Source: Podaxis mareebaensis
Lineage: Eukaryota > Basidiomycota > Agaricomycetes > Agaricales > Agaricaceae
Direction of reading: 5' to 3'
DNA: 64,000 nt
Assembly: GCA_018524725.1 (NCBI GenBank)
Contig: JAEUWP010000180.1
Location: forward strand, 62,001-126,000
The notes beneath the pieces were generated by a model that saw only the letters and a program-made list of their open reading frames with translations, ran no database searches and was not told where the DNA came from. Each line of letters starts with the position of its first letter. Positions within the stretch are counted from its first letter, which is position 1. Positions 1 to 10,023 of this stretch are shown here, piece by piece. The position numbers and the translations under genes were made by a program.

Positions 1-130
1 CCTTCGGCCGCCCTTTCTTCTTGACCGGGCCAATGTAAGTACCGGCGTTCATAAGCTTGTCTGACTCCGTCATGGGAGCTGATGATACTCGTGGTGGTTT
101 CTTGGGTTTGTTTTTCGCTTTCGTACGCAT
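1..130 (-). CDS. N-terminus of an unrecognised basic protein (runs off the left edge)
   Basis: A minus-strand reading frame starts at an ATG at 128-130 and is open to the window edge, giving 43 residues. The visible part is rich in Lys and Pro (begins MRTKAKNKPKKPPRVSS) and ends with KKKGRPK just before the edge. The KGRPK stretch resembles the core of an AT-hook DNA-binding motif, but one short match is weak evidence. The rest of the gene lies outside the window, so neither family nor function can be named. The start is the only ATG near the 5' end of the frame. Confidence 0.5.
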   Translation of the reverse strand, partial: MRTKAKNKPKKPPRVSSAPMTESDKLMNAGTYIGPVKKKGRPK

Positions 131-337
131 TTGTATTGAAGCAATGGTAGCAAGTGTCTCCGTACTCGTCGTTGTATTTTTTCCTTGGTGGAGAGACACT
201 GGTTGATTCGAACTAGAGGTGGACGGAGTTGATGACTGTTTCCCTGAGTCGATCAGTTGCAAGTATAACAGTCACGAGGAAGGAAACGTGCCCGAGTATG
301 ATCAACATGTGAGGCTTTGCCCCATGAATGGGAGGAA

Positions 338-1012
338 CTAGGTAATTTTGTCCGATCCATAGAGGCCGTCTGGCATGATCATCAGCAAAGATACACCCCG
401 AAAAGATTTGAAGTGTAGTACCTCTCGCAACGCAATAATGACTTCAATTGCATCCTGGCCTGTTCCTGTTTTACCGAGGGTTCCGACCACCGTAATGGGA
501 TCTTTCTCCTCCACGGACAACGCCCAAGACATGAGACCCATTCCAACTGCCACCCCGCGGGTTTGGTCTGTGGAGACACAACCAGGTGTATCCGTCGATC
601 TACCATGGGTTGAATTCGAGATGTCCATAGGTGCTGGCGCAGCGTTGGACTCGAGAGGGTCAAGGACATAAACAGAGAAATCTCGAGATTGATCCTGGAT
701 AAGCTCTGGACTAGAACGGCATATGGCCTCTAGACATGTCTTGAAGGATACAGCGCCGTAAGGTTCAATTTCCGTTGCATGATCATTAATGGGTGTAACG
801 GGGACAGGAGCGGGCGAGCGGGCAAGAATATACGAAGAGCTGTTAATGGTGTAGAGGATCCTAAGATGAAGCCGACGCGGTTCTGGCATGCTGGACCGGA
901 GACATCCAGAGGAAAGGTCAACACTCGCACAAGGTTCAACATACAACAGCGTTAATTCACGATCATACACAACGCGGATGACTAAGCAACACGTTCTGTC
1001 ACACCGTGACAA
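338..1012 (-). CDS. Unrecognised protein, C-terminal exon(s)
   Basis: A minus-strand frame is open for about 220 codons and ends at a stop at 338-340. It does not begin with a usable ATG. A TTAG acceptor-like site near 980 suggests the coding exon starts there and an upstream exon is missing from this model. The protein is mixed in composition, with no transmembrane segment or motif that I recognise. The C-terminal part has a regular hydrophobic pattern (GVAVGMGLMSWALS, then TVVGTLGK) that looks like a folded domain. I do not recognise the family. Length and composition favour a real gene, but start and exon structure are unresolved. Confidence 0.4.
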   Translation of the reverse strand: MSRCDRTCCLVIRVVYDRELTLLYVEPCASVDLSSGCLRSSMPEPRRLHLRILYTINSSSYILARSPAPVPVTPINDHATEIEPYGAVSFKTCLEAICRSSPELIQDQSRDFSVYVLDPLESNAAPAPMDISNSTHGRSTDTPGCVSTDQTRGVAVGMGLMSWALSVEEKDPITVVGTLGKTGTGQDAIEVIIALREVLHFKSFRGVSLLMIMPDGLYGSDKIT

Positions 1013-1050
1013 GTCGCGTCAAGCATCAAATCCATCCCCTAACTGGCAGG

Positions 1051-2181
1051 CTAACCACCCCTAACTAGTCCATCAAATGATATGACTATCCAAGCCCGCC
1101 GTTCTGCAGCGTCTGGCACTCGTATCAACAGTTGGGGAAGCGACCTTGACCTCTCAGTACCCTCTTGGTTTCTACAATGCTCGGCATTTCCAAGATGCGG
1201 TATCCGCTCTGGTTTTGGAGGGCAGGCGCATGGAGGCATACAGGGAGCTTGGGATGGCTCTGTGGCGCTGTTGATATTGCTTTGATCGTCCCTTCTGGGA
1301 TGCCACCAAGTGGAGATGCGGGAACAGAGGAACGCAAATAGGATTGGCAATGGAAACGGCGAAGGCGATGAGTCAACGTCCCATATCCAAACGTCGCTAT
1401 CGAAAGCGGAGACCGTGATCATGGCTATGACGACGAGGTAGGCGGTGTAGATAACGTCTAGTGATTCAAAATTCTATGACCACGTTCTCAGTATGAGCAA
1501 TAGTACTCACGAATGACCGAGCCACTTATTACGAATGTCCGCAGAAGCACGTTGACCGCTCGTGGCGTTTCTCTGAACTCCGTTGTTGCCACAATCAAAG
1601 CCAAGACTATGCTGGTCATGAGTGGAAACATATAACGACGTCTGAGTGTATCGGCTTACTCAAGTGAAAAGGGAAAAGACTGAATAGTCCAATTCCTCCC
1701 GAGGCTACGGATTGGACGCTGTGCAGGAGCGATTTCCTGGTGATCCTAAATGCCTCTGAGAGAAGGGAGGAATGTGTAAGTGCCAACAAGACGAACGACC
1801 ATAACGCTCGCATGAAGCTTAACGTCTGGATTGCCACCAGCAGCCAGGGAACTGCGTTGTATGAGAAGCTCGACAGCGTGAAGAAGGTAAGAACGATTGT
1901 CATTGCGGATATAAACATGATGACACCTGTGCCCGTATGGTTGGATCAACCACTTCGGCTGGAAGAGATACATAACTCGTGAATGCCTCACTTGAAAGAG
2001 CTCTGCGGAATGTTCGGAAGTAGAAAGTCATGAGAAAATGGGTGAAAGGAATCAGGTCAGTTGGAGCGTCTAGGGAACTTATAATCACTGCGGCTGACTT
2101 GGTACGAGTACCATTGCCTGACAGATGAATGCGCAAGTGACTAGTGTACGGACAATACCCAACCTGAATCTGGCTCGTCAA
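1051..2181 (-). CDS. Possible multi-pass membrane protein, exon model uncertain
   Basis: Several minus-strand frames here contain hydrophobic segments. One frame at 1616-1918 has two strongly hydrophobic runs (starting FISAMTIVLTFFTLSSF and ALWSFVLLAL). Another begins near 1620 and reads through a clean intron (GTGAGT..CACTAG, about 1453-1512) into DVIYTAYLVVIAMITVS. The order of hydrophobic and polar stretches resembles fungal seven-helix proteins of unknown function (DUF6533/DUF6534-like), but no diagnostic motif could be confirmed. Boundaries are only the outer limits of coding-like sequence. It could also be a decayed copy. Confidence 0.25.
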
Positions 2182-2449
2182 ATACGAGGGACATCTTTGG
2201 GATCCAGGTGGTCAGCCAAGGTCAGAGCTGACCCCTGCACAAGAGACTTGGATGAGCGATTAGCTTTGGATATGGCTATTTTTGGCTATTTCTATCACTC
2301 GCATCTGATGCCAAACAGACACAAATAACGTTTCATTCTTCCACTCAGAGGTCCCTTGAACTTTGAAGTTTGTATGACCTCGTTACCCCCTAACACTCTC
2401 CTGCGTCGAACCCCGAAGCTGGCTCCACGCATTAACGCTGAAATAAACC

Positions 2450-4147
2450 ATGTCTGTCTCTGCTACTCTCTGTGAGACTACTCAGATCTTAGGAAAGCGG
2501 AGAGCAGGCGACGCACACTACGTTATCCATCCGGAAACCCGGCTCAATGACTCCCCCGAAAGAAACCAGATTCAATTACCCACCTCCTCGAACACGAAGA
2601 ATATGCCGGTGGTTATCAATGGGAAACTCCAGGCGGATACCAAGAAGCGTTATCAATGTACCCACGAAGGGTGCAATAAAGCTTATTCGAAACCTTCCCG
2701 TTTGGCTGAACATGAACGCTCTCACACAGGCGAAGTGAGTGTTACTTCTATGAAAGGAGGTCTCTTCATTCAACTTACTATGTGGCTCAGCGCCCTTACC
2801 AATGTGAAACGTGCAAGAAGTCTTACCTACGAGAGACCCACCTTCATGCTCATGCCAGGAGCCATAAACCGGAGCCATCACGGCCTTTCATTTGCGACAA
2901 ACCAGGATGCGAGAAGCGTTTTTGGACGACGCAACACCTCAAAGTGCACATTGGATGGCACGAAGGGGCTAGACCTTTTTCTGTAAGTCCTTGTCTGATT
3001 TGGTCCCCACCATGTTAACCCATCGTTAGTGTTTAGAACCCGGATGCTCTGAAACGTTTGCCAAGCATCATCAGCTTCGTACGCATGTCGCAAGTGCCCA
3101 TTCACCGCCTGGTACGAGGCCATACCGGTGTGAGCATACCGCGTGTACAAAGTCATTTTCCACAAATCAACAATTGAAAGCACACATTAAAACTCACGAC
3201 GGTACGGCAGCTCGCTTTCCCCCTCGATACCGTGAAAGACTGAAGGATGTTTAGAAAAACGCTACACCTGTGTGCATGCAAACTGCATTATGACCCCCGA
3301 TCGAGTTCCATTATACTTTCCTACTTGGTCCGCTCTCCAAAGCCACATCCGTAGTGCTCACCCCCCTACGTGTCCCCGTACTTCTTGTGCAGGACGCACT
3401 TTTACGACTCAAAAGGGCCTTCGTGCCCATATGAAGCTTCATGAGCAACGTGACATAATGGAAGCCCTAGAGAAGTCGCCGGACGACGAAGTTGATCATC
3501 CACCAGCCAAGAGGAGAAGAGGCGGGGAATGGGGCAGAGATTGGATATGCGATTTCGAAGGCTGCACCAAAGACTTTAAATCAGTGAGCATGTTGCCTTG
3601 GTGTCATTATATGCAGCTGACCATGGCCAACCAGAAAAAGGCTCTCACAGTCCATAAGAATGTGACGCACCTCGGGCAGCGTAACTTCATGTGCTCTTAC
3701 GAGAATTGCCGGAAAGCCTATGGATATAAACACCTTCTCCAACGCCACATGGCCAAGGCACATGGAAGTGGCGATGAGACATGCACTGAGTACACGGATG
3801 ACTCCCTGCCTGTATCGGAAGATGAAGACAAGGAGGCAGGCCTCCTATTGGATATTGACGCCATCACTGGTTATACCTACGCACAAGCTGCTAACGCCAA
3901 GGTCGCAGAGCGGCGAGCCCTCCAGTGCCCTTTCCCTGACCTTAATCCCTTCTCAGCGGAAGTTGCTGATGGCATTGATGTCCAACCCTCGACTGGGCAA
4001 CACAAAAAGCAGGGAAAGTGTGACTATGCCTTCAGACGTGCATACGACCTCCGGCGCCACCTTCGAGTCTCTCATGGGTTCGCCGCACAAAAGGACAGTG
4101 TAGAACTTTGGGTCGCACAGCAGAAGCTGGCTTGGTACACACAATAA
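2450..4147 (+). CDS. Transcription factor IIIA, multi-C2H2 zinc finger protein
   Basis: TFIIIA binds the internal control region of 5S rRNA genes and recruits TFIIIC and RNA polymerase III. The model has five exons (2450-2734, 2791-2982, 3030-3201, 3255-3583, 3635-4147), all with GT..AG junctions that keep the frame. After about 65 residues, C2H2 fingers follow one another, starting with YQCTHEGCNKAYSKPSRL and YQCETCKKSYLRETHLHAH. Later come a diverged finger (TCVHANC..), a basic spacer with AKRRRGG, further fingers (FMCSYENCRKAYGYKHLL) and a last finger ending RRAYDLRRHLRVSHG. The CxxxxC..HxxxH spacing, about nine fingers and the acidic insert before the last finger fit fungal TFIIIA. Target specificity is inferred from finger number and order. 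Confidence 0.85.
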
Positions 4148-4289
4148 TCTCGCCGGTTACCTTCATTTGTATCCTACGCGCCTACTAGTTGTTGAATTTA
4201 CTAAGAACTTTTGATGCCTCGGTGTGAAGAAAAGTTTCCGTGCTCCACCGCACTGACCCTTTCGCTAAATGAGTATGACTACCTAATAG

Positions 4290-5252
4290 TTACATTATAC
4301 ACTCTAACCACCTCTTGAGATATGTGGGCTTCGCTTTGTCTATACCTTCCCTTCGCCCAGAACCCTGACACCATTTGGAGTCAGGTTCTCGGAATATCAC
4401 CATCTCAAAGTCAATCCCAACCACCTGCAAATCCTCACAATCTGCTTCAAGATGCAATGGACACTCCAGTGAGGCGCAGTACTCTGTCCCTCGGCTCCGC
4501 TTTGGAGGCCTGAGTATAGCGTTGCGAGACCACATACCCCGCTGCTCGACGCCACAGGCATACGCATCAAAGAATAGGTCCAGCACAGTTTCGATAACCG
4601 CGTCCTTGTGCATATCACATACTGACCTCGCAGTGTCTGGAGACACAAGACCGGGTAGGTCTCTACCCCCTATATACTCCATCAAAATGGCGTTGATCGT
4701 CCTGTTGCATCGAGATGGAAGGGGCACGACGAAATGCCCATAGAATCATGGCACCTTGGTTCCTTGGAGTGTTTTGAAGTGATGATAAGACACTACCTCC
4801 TGCGATACTGAACAATTGCAGGCTATAAGAGGGTCCATTAAATCTAATTCTCCGAACCGCACGGGGTCATATATCCTGGTCACGAGTCGCGATGAGTAGA
4901 TGGATTTGGACGCGTCTTGAACATGGGTGGTCCAGACGTGCGAAATGCTGCGCGTGCTAGAACTGAGGTGTTTCTCGAGTATGATGGATATGTCAGGGGG
5001 AGTAGAAGGAAGGGTGATTCGTTCTTCGATGGATTTGTTATAGCAGTCGATGATCTCGGCCGAAGGTGGGCCGTCATAATGAAACCATTTGCTTGTGGGC
5101 AAGGCAGGAGGCGGCTGAGAGTACAGCCGAAGGGTTCCTCCTGCATAATATGCAGGTTTCTCCGAGTGTCCGCGGTGATTGCATACTCGGACATGCTTTG
5201 AGTCTGGGAGAAGGCAGATGGTAGATGCAAGTGCGAGAGCAGGTGGTTTCAA
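4290..5252 (-). pseudogene. Fungal protein-kinase-like gene with an in-frame stop and a lost catalytic Asp
   Basis: Two open stretches in the same minus-strand frame, 5252-4746 and 4745-4290, are separated only by one TGA at 4746-4748. Read through, they resemble the kinase-fold proteins common in agaricomycetes. There is a variable N-terminal half, then HHFKTLQGTKVP-stop-FYGHF, the hinge-like segment ILMEYIGGRDL, a catalytic-loop equivalent GVEQRGMWSRNAIL and a DFG-like IDFE. The family usually has an aromatic residue at the stop, so TGG to TGA is the simplest change. The catalytic loop has Gly (GGT) where related proteins have Asp (QRD). An intron that removes the TGA was tried, but its donor is poor and it breaks the frame. 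A sequencing error at the stop would still leave a pseudokinase. Confidence 0.6.
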
Positions 5253-5485
5253 AATGTAGATAAAGGTCTGATCTGCATTTGGCGGGATTTGGCTGAGGCC
5301 CGTCCTTCCGCATGGATACTGAATTTGTCATCTTATGTATTTGGTATAGAAATTTGATTTAGTCCAAGTTCGTATCCGAGTAGTCGGTAAGGTTACTTGG
5401 ATGTATGTATACCGAATTGGTATATTTTGTGGGAGTCCTTGTAATTAAATATGTCTGTAGTATTTAGGCCGTCCGCGATCTATAA

Positions 5486-5567
5486 GGTGCTATAGTGTAG
5501 TGGTTATCACTCGGGATTTTGAAATCAAATTCTTCCCGAAACCCAGGTTCGAACCCTGGTAGCACCT
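5486..5567 (+). tRNA. tRNA-Gln (anticodon TTG) with a 10-nt intron
   Basis: The sequence folds as a tRNA. The acceptor stem is GGTGCTA paired with TAGCACC and the D arm is GTG..CAC. The anticodon stem is CGGGA/TCCCG and the T arm is CCAGG-TTCGAAC-CCTGG. The loop starts TTTTGA, placing anticodon TTG at positions 34-36 (reads CAA, Gln). The anticodon loop has 17 nt instead of 7, so an intron of 10 nt lies at the usual place after position 37. Without it the gene is 72 nt including the discriminator T. There is no T-run directly downstream. The next tRNA begins 14 nt later. Confidence 0.92.
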
Positions 5568-5581
5568 TCCCACGGGGTACT

Positions 5582-5665
5582 GGTACTATAGTGTAGGGGT
5601 TATCACTCGGGATTTTGATGGCTCCGAAATTTCCCGAAACCCAGGTTCGAATCCTGGTAGTACCT
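5582..5665 (+). tRNA. tRNA-Gln (anticodon TTG) with a 12-nt intron
   Basis: This is a second, diverged copy of the upstream tRNA-Gln. The acceptor stem is GGTACTA/TAGTACC, the anticodon stem CGGGA/TCCCG, and the T arm CCAGG-TTCGAAT-CCTGG. The anticodon is TTG. Its enlarged anticodon loop of 19 nt implies a 12-nt intron whose sequence is unlike that of the first copy. Relative to the first copy, acceptor pair 4:69 changes from G:C to A:T on both sides, so pairing is kept. The D loop differs by one base (AGGGG for AGTGG). A run of six T follows from 5674. Confidence 0.92.
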
Positions 5666-5673
5666 TGTGCTAA

Positions 5674-5679
5674 TTTTTT
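5674..5679 (+). terminator. RNA polymerase III terminator (T6)
   Basis: Six consecutive T on the coding strand start nine bases after the second tRNA-Gln. This is a normal RNA polymerase III stop signal. No equivalent T-run lies between the two tRNA genes, so this may serve both. Confidence 0.75.
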
Positions 5680-5797
5680 CTATTTCGTATGAGCTCCGTC
5701 GTTCCACTCTCCCTCCAACTCTGCTCTTTTGTGATTTAATTATTGTGACAAATAACTAATGGACTTGAAGCACTCAATCATCTAGTGAACCAACATC

Positions 5798-7120
5798 TAC
5801 TCCATGCTGCCAACCTGCTCCTCTACAATCTTACCTCGCGCTTTGAGTTCCCTCTGGGCCTTTTCCACTTGTTCCTGAACGTACTCGATGGACTTGAAGT
5901 ACTTGACGGTCTTAACATGTAGCTCTGAAAAGCGCGAGGACATGAGCCTGAAATGAACACCGAAAACTAAGAAGAAAAAAAAGACAGACCAGACGTAGCG
6001 TCCTCATCAACAACGATAAGTGCCCAGGGGTGCAGTTGCAAAGCAGAAAGCGTCCACTGTAACATTTTTGAGGATTCAACTCAACGCAGATCCTCATGTA
6101 CATACCAGGTGGTTAACACCTTCCTCTGTTCGCAACAATCCAACTTGGTCAGACCAAAATCAGCGCACGATAAAGAGACACAGACCAATTGCCTTGCTCA
6201 AGGCCAGAGCCTTCCGTAGCCCAGTCACGACGACGACAACTTCTCTACTGTCGAGCACGGTTGCGACACCAACTGTTAACGCCATTCTTGGCACGGCTGA
6301 GATATCGTTGTTGAAGAAGCGGGCATTGGCGAGGATAGTGTCGTATGCTAGTGTCTTAATTCGAGTTCTTGACGCCAGCGAAGAACCTGCGGCATGATTG
6401 GTGAGTATCACAAATAGTGAAGGAGGGACGTCCACATGCCTGGTTCATTGAAGGCAATGTGCCCGTCTTCACCGATGCCACCCAAGAAGAGTTCGATGCC
6501 GCCGTAGTCCTTGATCTTCTTTTCGTAAGCGTTGCACTCCGCGATTAGGTCTTCAGCGTTTCCATCAAGGATGTTGACCTGGGTGGGTGGGATGTCGACT
6601 GGAAAAGCATGGGTCAATAAGCTTAGCACTGGCATAGAGAATGGGATATATTTCCACTGACTGTGAGAGAAGAACTCGCGGAACATGAAAGTATGGTAGG
6701 ATTCCGGGTGATCACGGGGAATTCCAACGTATTCGTCCATGTTGAAAGTAACGACGTTCTTGAAACTAGAAGACATACAGTCCCGGTTAGTGTAAGGCGA
6801 GCTGGCGTGTTTGAACTGAACTTACGAGAGTTCTCCTGCCTTTACAAGCTTAATCAAAGCTTTATACGTTGGAATTGGCGATGAACCAGTGGGCAGGCCC
6901 AAGACGAAAGGTTTCTCTGGAGTCGGTGCAAAATCATTGATTCTGAAGTTCACTGTGTCAGGCTATGCTGCTCTTGATAGGGGACTCAACCCTACGTACC
7001 GTTTACAGATGTAGTTGGCAATGTAATCGCCAACAGCCGTTGGGTCGTCACGAATGATGAGCCCTGGATTCAACAGCGTATGAGCTACGAACGGAAGTGG
7101 CAGTATGGACACTTACGCAT
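5798..7120 (-). CDS. Glucosamine-6-phosphate deaminase/isomerase (NagB family)
   Basis: The enzyme converts glucosamine-6-phosphate to fructose-6-phosphate and ammonia, feeding amino sugars from chitin turnover into glycolysis. Conserved segments appear in order over several exons. These are [18 protein letters not shown], the phosphate-binding [35 protein letters not shown] with the acid/base Asp, and [17 protein letters not shown]. Next come [32 protein letters not shown] and a C-terminus ending VGSMEstop. The coding start is an ATG whose exon contributes only four coding bases (ATGC). The intron after it (GTAAGT..CCAG) joins to GGCTCATC, giving MRLIIRDD as in homologues. The 3' tail is rich in charged residues and may form a helix. 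The two tRNA genes lie just past its 3' end on the other strand. Confidence 0.92.
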
Positions 7121-7643
7121 TGTGGTTTACGCACTAGGAAGAGCCGATCAAGACAGGCGGGGAGGGGTTCGCACCGAGTAGGAATGGAAAGGGGTCAAAC
7201 CAGGACATGATTCACAGCATAGGACTTTAAAAATCCCATCGCGAATGGTCCAACCCCAGCGAACCCGGTGATCATATGGTCAGCGATAGCACAGGGTATG
7301 ATGACTGACGATATGAATCATTTCGGAGCGAAATGGAAATGGTGATGAGGGCTTTTGGCGACCGCTTCTCGAGGTCTCATCGCTTAAAAAGGGACAGCCC
7401 CGAGTCTCATGGGTGCACGTATGCATCGTGTATCCAATGGGACCGCACTGTCACCTACAAAGCTAAATAACTGCTGCTGTCATTTATAGAAATCCTCCCC
7501 AGACGCGAGTATCCCTATAGGCCAGCCTGCGAGCAACGTGCTTCAGTTCATTTAAGACAGTAGATAAGCATATGAGAACTCATATTGCCTGAAATTGGGG
7601 CCGGGCGGAGTCGCACAACGTTGGCATTGAGAGCATATGGTCA
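7121..7643. other. Intergenic, divergent promoter region of the deaminase and the IMPACT-like gene
   Basis: There are 523 bp between two divergently transcribed genes. No ORF with family support was found. The stretch should hold promoters for both, but no specific factor-binding site is distinctive enough to name. Confidence 0.4.
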
Positions 7644-8366
7644 GTGGTGATTGAAGAAACAAGCCAAAATAGCAGCGCCAATCGCAGGTCGCACGGTTCA
7701 AGCCCTTCCTGTATGTTTCATCTCCGTCCTCGGTCGTTACGAAAGGCCATCTGGAGTTGTCTGCTATCCCAGACGAGACCTTGCCGGTGTTCCGTAGCAT
7801 TTGTCCCAAGGCGATGGATATTCCCTTCGGCTTGCGCCGCGGCATCCAAGTCGCCACCTGGAAGAGAACAAGGTGAGAGTTGAAATTGCACATGGGGTAA
7901 ACTCCCGGGATCATTCATGTATTCCCTGCTGTTAGAGGGTTGGCCATATGAAATATTCGCTTCGGAACGCATACGAGACCGCAAGTCAGTTTTCCAGGCT
8001 CACGCGACAGAATTGAAAGACGTTGCATTATTGTCTGCATTTCTAGACTACTTGACATCATTGCCGAGCTTAAAACGCGCAACGCATTGTATGTACGCAT
8101 ACCGATCAATAGAGAAGGAGAGGCCAGCATGTGGGCAGAATGATGGTGGCGAGGGTGGTAGTGGGGACCGACTTTCGAAACTTCTCGAATTATCGAATTG
8201 TGAGAAGGTCATTGTGGTCGTGTCCAGGTGGTACGGAGGAACAAAGCTGGGCTCTGATCGATGGAAGCGCATTTCCGAAGTCGCCAAAGAAGCTTTAGAC
8301 AAAGGCGGCTTCGTGAAGCGCAAAAATCCGCAGCAAGGGTCTGGAGCGAAGAAAAAGCGCAAATAG
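7644..8366 (+). CDS. IMPACT/Yih1-like protein (UPF0029 domain)
   Basis: The second exon (7936-8366) carries a clear IMPACT/UPF0029 domain. It has RIRDRKSVFQAHATELKD, RATHCMYAYR, the NDGGEGGSGDRL loop corresponding to DDGE..GGRL, and VVVSRWYGGTKLGSDRW, followed by a basic GAKKKRK tail. Yeast Yih1 and mammalian IMPACT bind Gcn1 and dampen Gcn2 activation during amino-acid starvation. A clean intron (7873-7935, GTGAGA..GTTAG) joins in frame to an upstream ORF starting at 7644. That first exon is Arg/Ser-rich and lacks the RWD domain of Yih1, so it may be a divergent N-terminus or a wrong start. The domain call is firm. A role in Gcn2 control is inferred from the family. Confidence 0.7.
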
Positions 8367-10023
8367 GCCAAACAGATGTATCTGGCGCATAATCGCGCAG
8401 TATGTGATGCATTCCCCTAGGTGTACAGTCGGTAACTAGAAAACCCCCATGCTATTGCTGTTTTGAAACAGGCAAAGCAGTGCCTTCACCAACGCCATGC
8501 CGCACCATCTGAATGGTATCACCTACAGGATGGTTGGAGTTTGACCGGAGCTTGCTCAGCTTGGCGGACGACAGTCTTTTCGCTGGCTCATGCCCTCCAA
8601 TTCCGAGATCACGGAAATCCGATACAAGAAAGAGGCGGTCATGGGATGCAAGGTAGCGTTGAAGTATGGAAAGGTAGTGGGTGGTAGTGAGCTCCACCAC
8701 CACTGCAAAGATGCCTTGTGAACTGGATAATACAGAGACGATGTCCAGTTGGATGATGGCTCCCTGTCGCTCCCTCTCTTAGATGATGTTATCGTTCAGG
8801 AATCGAAGACAAAGTTGGCGCTAGTAGATTTTGCCCAGTGTTACCGGAATCCAGGGAATATCCTGTGCGATTTGTTGCCTTGAAATACACGCCAAGCATT
8901 GGAACGAATTCCGGCAAGTACACCTGGTAGAAAGCGCTGAGAGCAGCAAACATGCTCGCTCCCCGAAATCTACCTGATTGCCAGAGGTCGTTCTGAGAAA
9001 GCGGACAGTTGGTACTGCATATGCCCTCAAAGGTCCACGCGAGATGTTTCTGCGTTAGGATTTAGGATTGTGGACTCATAACAGTTAAAGCTGTGCACGC
9101 GTGCTCCAGTCTTGGGATCCTTGTCGTTTTCTAGACCATGGGGTGTTCGACGTGCGAGTAGGACGAGCGCCGGGAGATCCTCCTACACTTTTTTTCTTTG
9201 GTGGAACTCTAAGGTAGATTTGGTACCAATGCGACTCTTTATCCAAAGAATATCTATAGCTGATGTGATGGCCAAAACGTTGCTGGCCTTTGCAGGGATA
9301 GTTCTTCCATCTCGGTTCGAGAGCGTGTCCCAGGAAAGAAGATAGGGCCATGCCAGAATGCGTGCAGCTGGCGTGGAATCCGCCTCCCAGGAACTGAGTA
9401 GAAAGAGGTCCAGTCAGTTCTTTTGAGGATTGGTTGCTTCAGCAACGGCCGCTTCAAGGCGTGTCTCTTTGTGATAGCGTCTTTCGGCCTTCAGCAATTC
9501 GTTTTCCGCAGTGAATGTAACAGGCGAAGTGTGTCTGTGCTTCTCTATTCCTTGCCCCCGTTCGCGGGTGATCTTGGTCCTACGATCGATAAATTAATTT
9601 GTGTGCCCACTGGTGCATAACAGCGGAATCCGGTTGTCATTTTAGATGTAACTCTATTCGTCAGCTCATGACTCCTGAGCAGAAGCACCGGCATAGCTCA
9701 GTCCCCAGGATGTGCCAGAACAGCCGAAAAGGGAGAGCTCTGAGGTTGAGCTCCGTGGTGGCTATCGGAGCAGGAGTTGCAATGTTCACGTTTAAGGAGG
9801 ACCAGGGTCGCGCGTGAGAAGTTTGACATCAGAAACATTCTCGTTCCATTAACATGGTTTAAACACCTTTCTCTTCATGACCCCTTGACAACCCCACCTG
9901 GCTCTGCTTCGTTATTCACATAATTATACGTTATATTGCCCTTGACATAATAGAGCCATAGGTAAACTCACTGAATTCGTTCCATGTTTTCTTCTAATAT
10001 TTTTTCGGATATTAGAAACAACA
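8367..10023. other. 1.66-kb stretch without a supportable gene, with coding-like fragments on the minus strand
   Basis: No conserved domain was recognised. On the minus strand about 9030-8800 there is a coding-like end with two possible readings. One uses a GTAGAT..CTACCAG intron to join FLRTTSGNQ to VYLPEFVPMLGVYFKATN. The other reads straight through SMFAALSAFYQVYLPEF. Upstream fragments near 9400-9250 (DTLSNRDGRTIPAKASN) are also plausible but could not be linked into one frame. This may be a fast-evolving gene, a decayed gene or chance. The last few hundred bases before 10024 should contain the lipase promoter. Confidence 0.25.

Noticed and set aside
4685..4739. A 53-bp intron that would remove the in-frame TGA of the kinase-like gene
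   Set aside because: The donor (GTGCCA) is weak and removal of 53 bp shifts the frame, destroying the conserved sequence that follows.
4743..4748. Possible selenocysteine or programmed read-through at the TGA of the kinase-like gene
   Set aside because: Dikarya are not known to use selenocysteine, no stem-loop of SECIS type was seen, and the catalytic Asp is also lost, so pseudogenisation is simpler.
2450..5665. Functional link between TFIIIA and the nearby tRNA genes
   Set aside because: TFIIIA is specific for 5S rRNA genes and is not needed for tRNA transcription, so proximity is most likely chance.
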